Of a DNA stretch of 64,000 bases, positions 1-8,799 are shown piece after piece. Origin of the DNA: Hypomyces perniciosus (taxonomy: Eukaryota; Ascomycota; Sordariomycetes; Hypocreales; Hypocreaceae); the NCBI GenBank assembly GCA_008477525.1, contig SPDT01000005.1, positions 682,001 through 746,000 on the forward strand. Direction: 5' to 3'. Numbering within the stretch: position 1 is the first letter of the stretch; every line of letters begins with the position of its first letter. Below the pieces are notes generated by a model. It was given only the letters and a program-made list of their open reading frames with translations. It was not told the origin of the DNA and made no database searches. Both the position numbers and the translations under genes were made by a program.

Positions 1-738
1 AGCCATTTGCTTTCACCCAGGCATGACAACACTGTGGCTTCATATTGATTTCTCGTATCTCACACATGTACGAAGTACTATAGACTCTTTCATTAATTAC
101 TGAATATTTAATTTATTTAGCGATGCGTGCAACTTCCTGCAACATGTGCGGAGGATATGTGAGCGATTCAGGGCTTAGATAGAGGCCTTTCCACTTCTCG
201 GACTCCTGTTTGTCTCCCACATATTTTACCAAAGACATCTAAGCTCATTACCCCGAGTTAATATCATCACATGCTATTCCTTTCTCATCTGCAAGTCTAA
301 TGCCCACGAAAGGCGCTCAACGGGGCAAGCAAAGCTCCTGCACTGAGGCAGCTTTGCGTGCTCACTTCCGAACTTGGATTAATTAGTTCCCCCTATAACA
401 GCTCATCGTCCAACTTACCGTCGCCATCGTTGATGAATTTATCCAGAAGGCCTACAATTTAGTTAGCTGAAGGTTCAAATAAGGTGGAAGAGGGTAAGGA
501 ACTCTGATTACAGGCCGTGAACGGTAAGCGATATGAAGCCGTGAGGAATAAAAGAAAGAAGAGGAAGAGAAGAAGAAGAGAGAGCAAATGGGATTTCCAT
601 TCCTTCCTTGCACTTGGTTATATTTGCCTTCGGCCCAAAGGCCTCTTCTTTCTAATTTCGAGACCTCCTGTTCTGCCACGAAATGCCTTTCCCCTTGGCA
701 CCCATAACCACCCGCTACCTCAATCCAGTCGTACCTGT
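1..738. other. Intergenic / 3' flank, no gene seen
   Basis: No supported coding region. The stretch lies downstream of the minus-strand C2H2/TPR gene and is probably its 3' UTR plus spacer. A TACGAAGTAC palindromic motif sits near position 68. Positions about 446-560 resemble a second stretch at about 56606-56720, with a shared 15-base core (470-484). A purine-rich tract of GAA/AGA type follows at 545-590. The short open frames on both strands here have low-complexity translations and no recognisable domain. Confidence 0.6.
446..560 (+). repeat. Diverged dispersed repeat, copy A
   Basis: By eye this segment aligns with 56606-56720. The core AAGGTTCAAATAAGG is identical (470-484 here, 629-643 after 56000 there), and flanking bases match at roughly three in four over about 65 nt; both then run into a GGAAGAGAA-type purine tract. 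Each copy lies beside a repeat-protein gene (TPR here, ankyrin-CorA there). Nature unknown: it could be a conserved UTR piece, a MITE remnant or a duplicated flank. Confidence 0.4.
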
Positions 739-3700
739 TCACGCACCAACTTGTTTCTTTGAGAGCTTCCTCATTCTTCTCTTTATGTACTTGAACATGC
801 TAGGCTGAAAGGTTCGCTCCGACATGCCTCTAGCAGATAGCATCTCAAACTCGTCCAAGACATCATCCTCGTCAACGTCGCTACGGGTCGAGTCCTGTTG
901 TTGTCTCTTATATGTTTCAGGTACGTTCGTTTCCCCCATCTTGGTCGCCCTTGCAAGTTGTGCACGGTAGGTTGCCGCCAGGTCAGCCATGCTGGTTAGT
1001 GTATCACGGTGCTCCTCCCCTAATACCTTCCGCCTCTTTTCCAGCACTTCCATCTGTAGCTCTTCTGCCTCCTTCAATTTCCCTTGCCTCGTGTAGATAA
1101 GTGCCATGTCAGCCATGATGGTTAGTGTATCACGGCGCTCCGTCCCCAAGCAGCTCCGCATTCCCGCCAGCACTATCGCCTGTACATCTTCTGCCTCCTC
1201 TAATTTTCCTTGCCTCATGTATATAAGAACTAGGCTAGTCGTGATGATTAATATGTTAGGGTACTCCTCTGATTTCATACTACTAGTAGTATCCAGTGTC
1301 GCCTCGTCAAGTTGTGTCCGTAGCTTTCGTGTGTTCTCTAACACCTTTGCAGCCCCATGGTGGCGCTGGAGTCTAATCCCCGACGCCCATATGTTTAATC
1401 TAGTACTGCCCCTCAGCATCATCGCCATTATGTATACCGTTGCCCGTTCTGCCTCCTCCCATAGCTCTAGCTTGATGCACACGAAGGCTAGATTGGCCAT
1501 GCTCGTCATTCTCGTCATGGCATCCCCCTTTCCTTCCACGCGGAAGAGGAGCTCTTTTGCCGATAGCCATTCTCCTTTCTTGGTGTACGTGAATGCTAGG
1601 TTGGCCATAATCCCCAACGTTAAGGGATGCTCGTCTCCTAGTGCCTTCCTCATTCCCTCCAATGCTTGTGTTTGCATTTCTTCGGCCTCTTCATATCTGT
1701 CCTGGCACAGAAATTCCAGTCCAAGCTGGTCAACGGAGGTAAGAGTATCTGTATGCTCTCGTCCTAGCATTTTTTCTTCATGTGCTATTCTTTGCCGGAG
1801 ATATTCTTCAACCTCGCCAAGTTCGTTCTGGCTTTCAGGGAATAATATATACGGCCTCATCAAAAAGTGGAGATTCAGCATTGAGTCAGCCTATTTCGTC
1901 GGCTTCCTCACCGAATGCTCGCTCAATTCTGCTCTCAAAAACATATAGCACAGGAGAAACCGACCCCTTTCTTTCTCCCCCCCAAAGGAGTGACATCACA
2001 CTGTTGTTGCTCCGAGAAGATACCGCCTCACTTCTTCCGCTTCCAAAAGAAACAGACCCATCCCTCTGTTTCCACTTCTCAAGCTCTTCCTCCCATGAAG
2101 CGACTGACTCAAGTTCGCTGGAGGTTGAAGTTATTAAACTGCCTGCAAAATATGCATTGTGCTGAAAGTACCCGGAGGCATCTACTTTCTTCTCCGGAGA
2201 TTCTTGCGCTTCCTCACGCTTCTCATTCAACAGATTGTTGCGTCTGAGCCAGTCGTAAACCTTGTAGCTGCTCTCGTTTATTCTCTTGTCGGTCTCCCCG
2301 TTATCGTCTGCCCATGGTAACGATCGAAGCGAGAAAGAATGTATGTCTTTGGCAATGTGATCGAGGAGCACATCTTTGTTTATTTCGCCTTCTTGGGTTT
2401 CTGCCCAATTACAGAGCGGACATGACGTAATATCCATCGGAGCCGAACGCCTGGAAACATCAACTAGGAGTGGAATTTGGTCCTGTGGTACGGATGCCGC
2501 ATGTTTTGCCGTGATATGTTCCTCAAGGGCATCTTCACTGCGAAACTGTGGGCCATCTGGACAGGAATAGCAGACCCAGTACTCAAAGCTACTGTGTTCA
2601 TTGAGGAGATGTGCTCGCCAGGAATCCTTTGTGGCAAAGAGAGTCTCAGGTTTCGTGCACTCCGGCAGTATGCAAGTGTACGGGCTAAGGTCGTCGGCAA
2701 GGTGTTTTCTATCTTAGCTCAGCGTCATGCGTAACTCCATCCAGACCAAGGGACTAACTTCCACCTGCGATCTTCTGAGTAATCCCTGGGGAGTGCTTGA
2801 CAACAGCAAGGGCACTTGAAAACAAGGGCTTCCTCATCCACTCTTGGAGGGTGAGGGTATTTAAGCGAGATCACGGTTGACGACATGACAGTCGATGCAG
2901 CTGGTGCTGATTTGTGTACTTGCTGTAAAATAAGGGCATCGCCAACAGCGGACGTGCTGGTGCCTGTTCTTATTGTGGGATTCACCGGTGTCCCTGCTTC
3001 CTGGTCTGGGGGTTTCTCTATGGCAGGTAGAGAGATCTGGATTCCCTTGGCCGACTCTCGAGAAATGATCGGACAGGCATCAATTGCCTCGACAGGTTGG
3101 ATCTGGGATTGGCCCTCTACAACACCCGGACCCAGCTTTTCAGAATGTTGTTGCGCATATAAGAAGCGGTTTCGACGCTTCAGGTTGCACCGGATTAGAC
3201 GTTTCTGGACCTCGCTCAGTCTGGTAGGGTCGATTTGTGCTTTCAAAAACCCCGGATCGGTCTGTTCAAACGAATTGAAAGGTCCTCTGGAAAACTCAGG
3301 GTGGGTGAGCACAATTGTAATGAGATGCTGTTGTAAGTCTTCATGATCCCCTGGTTTGAACCGCTGATCTGCTTTCTGTAGTCGCGAACGTCTGCCTGAC
3401 CTTCGCACTGCGACAGCGATCCGGGCAAGTTGATCAAGCATCACCTCTATAGCTTTCATTTGTCTGTGCAACGGGCTGCGCGAAGCGAGCTGTTTCAACT
3501 CTGTTTCTAATTCTTCATCGGTAGATTCATCCGACCAAGCGGATGATGGACGGTCGCTTTGCTCTTCCATGAGGGGATGCTCATGGGCATGTTCTCCATC
3601 TTGGTTGGGTATTATCTCAGAGAGTGCTAAGGGATATCGTGTCTGAATTAGCGGCTGATAAGTTGGCAGGATGAAATAAATATTTTCTTTTCCCTCACCT

Positions 3701-3969
3701 AACGTTCTGCACTTATCGATGGCTCCAGTGAGCTGATTCAAAAGACTCACTATTACGCCACGGGCTTCTGGTTCAAGGGCGAGTCTCGAGTCGAGAGAAG
3801 CTCGCCTCTGAGCGGATGCACCAGTACTAGAGACCCAGAGGTTGAAGTCCGCCATGCGGTTCTCAGCCCATTCATCCTTCATTAGTGGCTCGACGGCCAG
3901 GCAGGCAGCGAAGCCCTGCAAGCATTCTGCACTTGCTTCAGAAATCATCTTGCCATTTTGGATGGACAT
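739..3969 (-). CDS. C2H2 zinc-finger / kinesin-light-chain-type TPR repeat protein
   Basis: Large fungal repeat protein. The first exon starts at 3969 and encodes about 400 residues of a helical N-terminal region, shared by many fungal C2H2-TPR proteins, ending in a Cys-rich motif (FKCPCCCQALP). A clear 50-nt intron (2758-2709, GTTAGT...ATAG) restores the frame into C2H2-like fingers: C-x4-C...H-x4-H near YTCILPECT, then CYSCPDG and CPLCNW. The C-terminal 380 residues (1881-739) are 42-residue TPRs of kinesin-light-chain type (GREHTDTLTSVDQLG, GDEHPLTLGIMANLA). The finger and TPR frames differ around 1915-1805. A GTGAGG donor at 1911 suggests an intron, but no acceptor is clearly best, so a frameshift is possible. 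There is no NB-ARC or NACHT domain. The family is often linked to fungal non-self recognition repertoires; the exact role is unknown. It is divergent from the gasdermin-like gene, 320 bp apart. Confidence 0.75.
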
Positions 3970-4154
3970 GTTGGATTCTTGGTGGGAGGCGTGTGCGTTC
4001 GGTATTTACTCTCTGTGTTCTGTCCCGCTGGTAGATGGGAGAGGAGATGAATCCTCACGTGGTATCATCGAAGTCATTGGTCGAAATCCCCTGTCAAATG
4101 CATGAGTGTGGGTTACATAAGAGCTACAAGATGCATGTGGTTCATCTAAGCTTC

Positions 4155-4182
4155 ATTATGAGGAGGTGATTATGAGGAGGTG
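4155..4182. repeat. Perfect 14-bp tandem duplication
   Basis: ATTATGAGGAGGTG occurs twice head to tail in the 320-bp spacer between the divergent C2H2/TPR gene and the gasdermin-like gene. It lies about 110 bp upstream of the gasdermin start codon, so it is in the probable shared promoter. A regulatory role is only a possibility. Confidence 0.7.
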
Positions 4183-4289
4183 ATTCTGCTGCTTCAGTAA
4201 GGCCTTTAGCTTTTCGCTCAACATCGAAGCGAGCCTGAGAGTATCCCACATCAGCAAATCACTCACGTGGCGACAGCTTGAGCTTCACC

Positions 4290-5189
4290 ATGGCGCAGCA
4301 ACCCACGTATCTTCTTGCGCCCAGCTTTCGTTTCAAACCTGGCACAGGCCCGATAGCTCTGGGGAACATCATTGCAGACCCTCTGCGGCCGCATCGGGCG
4401 CTAACGACCGTCGAAGCTGAGGCCTTGAAGACGGATTACCCGCGAGTCGAAACGATCACCGATCACAACCGTAGCATGACTCGCAGTGCTATTCACGATA
4501 TTTCGATGGCTATATGGTCCCAATTCCTGCAAACCGTCTCTACTAAAGTGTCCGGCGAGCGAAGTGTCAACGTACAAACAAGCTATACAATGGAAGCTCT
4601 TGAAACAGCTTACTTTGTCACTGACCCGACGCTGAATGTGATTGAAGCTCGCCTCAAGACCCCGCGTGTGCAGGCAGTTATCAAGGCTAGTAACATGCCT
4701 GGGTTCCGGCATCCAGTTTATATGGTCACTGGCTTGATGGTTGCAAAGGGCTTCGCCGCCGTTCAGGAAAGGGGGAAGAACAGGGCTGGTGAGGTGGCGG
4801 TTAGTGGCGATGTTCCCACGCCTGCAGGTGATGTAGGGCTCGGGGCCAGTCTCGCCAGTTCCACTGCCGCTGTGGAGAGCGATGCGTGGAAGGCAGGAGA
4901 GGATATCGTATTCGCTTATCAGCTCCTCAAGATCGAGGTCAAGGGTTGGAGAGGGACAAGAATCGAGTATGATGAACTTAGACACAAGGCGGCTTATCTC
5001 AGCAAAGACGATGATGATGAGGGTGAGGAATCAGATGATGAGGATGCAGACGACGAGATAAGGGAACAGATTACTACATGTGTAACGAGTGTGGATAATC
5101 TGTCACCTTCCAGCGTGGGAGGAATTAAGGTGGTGGAGGTGGGAGAAGGCAAGCACAGTATCACATGTATATCAGCTGTCGATTCATAA
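4290..5189 (+). CDS. Gasdermin-like pore-forming cell-death protein (fungal HET-Q1/RCD-1 type)
   Basis: Intronless 299-residue protein. The start was chosen at the ATG in a strong CACCATGG context; an upstream TTG in the same frame is not used. I read it as a fungal gasdermin from its overall pattern. It has an N-terminal block with ALGNIIADPLRPHRAL (about 23-38), a central block SFLQTVSTKV-like (about 77-87) then SYTMEALETAYF (98-109), and RPVYMVTGLMVAKGF-like strand-turn-strand (about 141-155). The near-neighbour gene also fits. Fungal gasdermins are held inactive by a short C-terminal tail that a protease removes, after which the N-terminal part makes membrane pores and kills the cell. Here a very acidic run (about 240-256) separates the roughly 235-residue body from a 40-residue tail, which fits such a release region (inference). 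The gene lies tail to tail with an S8 protease gene, 132 bp away, as in het-Q1/het-Q2. Identification rests on memory of the family, not on a search. Confidence 0.72.
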   Translation: MAQQPTYLLAPSFRFKPGTGPIALGNIIADPLRPHRALTTVEAEALKTDYPRVETITDHNRSMTRSAIHDISMAIWSQFLQTVSTKVSGERSVNVQTSYTMEALETAYFVTDPTLNVIEARLKTPRVQAVIKASNMPGFRHPVYMVTGLMVAKGFAAVQERGKNRAGEVAVSGDVPTPAGDVGLGASLASSTAAVESDAWKAGEDIVFAYQLLKIEVKGWRGTRIEYDELRHKAAYLSKDDDDEGEESDDEDADDEIREQITTCVTSVDNLSPSSVGGIKVVEVGEGKHSITCISAVDS

Positions 5190-5878
5190 AGACTATGAGG
5201 AGGCAGGTATAAAGTCCAGATAATTTCTACCTGCCTACTACCTGTCAAGTCACTTTCACCTCTTGTAATGGCTCTTGATACTTGGTGTTTACTTAATTTC
5301 TATTAATTACCCGCAAAATACTAGATGCTCGCTAATGCTGCTGCAATGGTTACCCATCGTTCATCTTCAGATTTGTCTATTAGCTGCCACGGCGTCAGGT
5401 ACAAGTAGTGTCCATTCAACGACGGCATGGAAAGGGCCTTGAATAAGGCCAATATCCTACGACGTGTCCGTATCTTACTTTTAATGTTCTGTAATGCAGC
5501 ATCTGACAATGTGCCGACTTCCGCTCTGCCGTTTACGTATCCCAGTAGAACGCCTGCTATGCCTGCCACTATTGCGGTTGCAACCGAGGTACCAGATTGG
5601 TATTTTTCGCCATTGTGGTCGCTCAGCCATGTTCCTGGGACCGCCAAGCCCAGAGTTCCAAATACTGCTGTTTCGTTCTCGTTCCGCGGGGGGTTGAAGT
5701 CTTCAAAGTGACCGTTTACATTGGTGGCGCGGATAGAGATGGCAGAGTCATGGCTCGCAGGGAACATCTCCTTCTGGTTTGCTCCAAAGTTTGAGGCAGC
5801 TGCGAAGAAAAGTATAGAGCCATGACGATGATTCAAGGCATCGAGTATGGCATTGCTGATGCACTGCTGCTCCTCTGC

Positions 5879-5881
5879 CTA
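5879..5881 (-). other. In-frame amber stop inside the S8 protease
   Basis: The codon follows a conserved IISMSFG-type strand of the subtilase, and the same frame continues past it, open and family-like, to 5321. It comes 57 bases after a well-formed intron acceptor (AG ends at 5939). No GT donor upstream and AG downstream would remove it at a normal fungal intron length. It removes the Asn and Ser needed for catalysis. Confidence 0.85.
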
Positions 5882-6562
5882 TCCAAATGACATCGAGATT
5901 ATGTCGGCTTTCCATTCCTTGCTTGCCCAGGAGATGGCCTGAAATCTTGTTAGTAGACTCAGACTCATCTGTTAAAAAAGACTTCTTCTACCTTTGCGAC
6001 ATTCTCGCTTGCCATTGAGAGTTCATTGGGACTTGCTGCGACACGCGCTACGTATACATCTGCTTCTGTAGCAATCTTCATAATGAGAGAGGCCAAGTGA
6101 GTTCCATGCCCGTGGTTGTCCACCCACTCTTCGGAGCCACCGACATAGTCTTTCCATTCTTTGAGGCGAGCCAAATTGTGTGGAAGGTGGAAGAAGCTGG
6201 AATCATCATCGCAACCAGTGTCCAGAATAGCGATCCGAATCCGCGCGGAGGAATGACTGGGAGCCATGCCTGGGGTAGCTGCCAGCATTCTGCTCAGCCG
6301 TTGCATACGTGAGAGCCACTCTCTTGCCGCTTTCTCATTCTTCTCATTCTCCGTATGGGCTTTCTTGGATTTCCGGTTCACTTGTTGCTCCAGCAAAACA
6401 TTACTAAGAGACTGTCGCGCAACCTGCTGAACGGGGGTATTTCCGACTGAAGTGTCCAGAGGGCCAATTTTATTTTGAGTCAGCTGTTCCATCCACTTTG
6501 TCCCTTCGAGGAGCTCCTTTAGCCGAGAGACGACCTTTTCGTACAGGATGTCCCTCCGCTTT

Positions 6563-6566
6563 GGGG
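6563..6566 (-). other. Frameshift site in the S8 protease (C4 run on the coding strand)
   Basis: Upstream of this run the family-like reading is in one frame (CLDPGTFVFTP). Downstream the conserved linker to the subtilase continues in the frame one base short. A homopolymer site can also be an assembly error, so read evidence is needed. Confidence 0.75.
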
Positions 6567-8227
6567 TGTAAAAACAAACGTTCCAGGGTCCAAACAGTCC
6601 TTGGCCGCATTACGATAATCAGAGTATTCAAAGTCTATCCAGAGCCTGTCGTTGTTCAGGCACTGAATAGCTAATAGTAAGTCTTCGTTGGCACTGGCCG
6701 CCAGCGACTGTGCTTGATCCCGACGTTCCCGCCTAGGAAGCGGTGACCCGATGCCAATCTCGACCAACATGATTCCAAGCGCTCGGATCCTTGGGTAGTG
6801 ATGAATCTCACCTTCGATGGCACTATACTCACCTGACCAGGGGTCCTCGTCGCCGAAATGCACTGAGAGATAAGGTCTGGACGGAAACAATTGACCCTGA
6901 TCGCTAGGAATACTGCTTCCACGCTCCTTAATGAACTGAATCGACTCGCTCGTCCATCTCGTCTTCATCCAGTCCGAATCGTAGTACTGCCAGACAGACT
7001 GGGCAAGGATGTAGGCCAGCACGGCTTTCACCTTGGCTGAGACATGGTAGTTCTTCAGAATACTGGCAAGCGAGATGCCGGGAACGTGCTGAACCATTTG
7101 CTTCAGGAAATCCGATCTATACCTCTGAAGCTTTCCGTCTTGGATCGCTAAGCGGACACGCGAGCCGGTATCCACCTTCACGAGCTCACAAAACTTCCCC
7201 TGACCAATTACCCCAATCGCACTCTCTGTGGACGAAAACAGCTGGGCGCAACCACCGTCCCCGGGGAATCTTGCGCGCCTATTTGGCTTCTTTTGCTTCT
7301 TTTGGGCCCTGATTTTCTGTCAGCTTCAGCGATAGCATGTCGAATCTTTAAAAACCTTACTGTGGAACGAGCAGCTCTACATCTTGCCAGCGATCGAACT
7401 GCTCCCCCCATGCCGGACTTGATGAGAAGAGCATGTCAAACTGAACTTGGCCGTCGTCGTTCATGTTTTGCAGCAGCGGCCGCAGCATTAATCTGGCCAA
7501 GTGACTGCGCCTGCCATGATCTTCCCAGACCGGCCCATTACATGTGCAACACATGTGTTCTCGTAAGACGCCGTATATTTGGTCGTGGATTTCGCTAGGA
7601 TGTGGATCGACAGGCCTATCCTTTCGAGACTTCATCGGTATATCCTCGTCGACATTATGCCGCTTGATGTTGCCTCGCTCCACGATTCTTTTCAAGCGGA
7701 GAATGGCCTCGTCGCCATTATTGGTCTTCGATACGAGATTCTGTAGTCCTTGCTGGACTTGTTTCTGAGCCCTTTTATATCTTTGTGAGCCTACTGCCTC
7801 CTGTGCGATGGCCTCCAAGAGTGGGTAACGGCTTGTTGGGACTCGCATTGGCCACTAATAGATATTAGCACCACTAAACTATTGCCGGGTCCCTTACCCA
7901 GAAGTAGGATACTTCCAGACTTACACTACAAATCTTTTCAACATGCCTCAACAACTTTGAGGTGCGCGACCGCAGTTCTTCATCATCATCATCGGGATCA
8001 GTGGAGCTAAGGTAGTCGGCTACTAGCCACAATTCTGTGCCAAGAGAAGCGTACGTCGGTTCCCTGGAAAGCGTTCCTAGTATTATGGCAATTTCCGCAA
8101 TTCGGCGGATGCCAATTTGTGCGAGGTCCGGCGAGTCCTCCAAGGCCATCGTGAATCCCACCGAGTAGCTGATTCCGAAACGCTGGCAACTCTGGACAAG
8201 GTTGGGAGGGAACGAACCCAACGCCAT

Positions 8228-8799
8228 CCCCACCTTTCTAACCGCCCGAATTCTGGTTAACAGCTGAACAACGGGTTCCTATGGGCTGGAAATCTCCGTC
8301 TTTCGGGTGGGGTTGAGCTGGCAACCCAGTTGAGCCTCATAGGCTATGAACTCCCTGTCCACATCGACTTGGCAATGTAACCCCAGAAAGTTTGTGAGCA
8401 TAGTTCACTAGCTAACATATACATTATAATGTATCGTTTCAGATATTTCTCGAATTAAATCTTTTCCATTGCTTCGTCCTTTAGGCTCCGTTGGCTAAAG
8501 AAACAGAGAAAGCATATCAGGGACGGCCCGTGCCGTGTGGATCGGATATGGTCCAGGACGGAGCTGCGAGTGCCGATGGCTTATTAAGGTTTGCTCCGGG
8601 TTTGCGAAGACTTCCGCGCGATAAATTACGTGTAAATAATCGTCTTTTTCTTTTTTTGGGAAAAAGAATATTGAATCTCATACGGTCCAAGTAGATCGCC
8701 CTCATTGCCGGCGCACCATGCCACTTCGGCGTCTGTATTTGCGGTATCTCGGTTGTCGTGACGATCATGAAGTTGGGGCCATACATAGACATAAAACCT
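8228..8799. other. Spacer between two decayed genes, nothing recognised
   Basis: This covers the region upstream of the protease start and beyond the recognisable end of the transcription-factor relic. The short open frames have no family resemblance. The 5' end of the protease and the 3' end of the transcription factor may extend into it. Confidence 0.5.

Larger units (their letters stand above)
5321..8227 (-). pseudogene. Subtilisin-like (S8) protease with DUF7580-like N-terminal domain, broken
   Basis: Likely partner protease of the neighbouring gasdermin (HET-Q2-like architecture). The N-terminal helical region shows the DUF7580 signature: EHMCCTCNGP, HLARLML, FDMLFSS, and later YRNAAKDCLDPGTF. 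The C-terminal subtilase holds the triad: Asp in AILDTGCDD, His in NHGHGTHLASL, oxyanion Asn in AAASNFGA, Ser in SGTSVATAIVAG. Introns that fit well lie at 7897-7855, 7360-7309 and 5991-5939; the last has a perfect TACTAAC branch. Two lesions break it. A reading-frame shift falls at a run of four C (complement of 6563-6566), where one base is missing or two are extra. An in-frame TAG lies at 5881-5879 between His and Asn/Ser, with no plausible intron covering it. Start taken at ATG 8227; an upstream exon cannot be excluded. If both lesions are real, no active protease is made. Confidence 0.8.

Noticed and set aside
470..484. GGTTCAAAT resembling a tRNA B box
   Set aside because: No A box at the right distance and no cloverleaf can be drawn; the same core recurs at 56629 as part of a longer diverged repeat.
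1106..1948. 280-codon plus-strand ORF
   Set aside because: Antisense to the TPR repeats; Ser/Cys-rich shadow translation.
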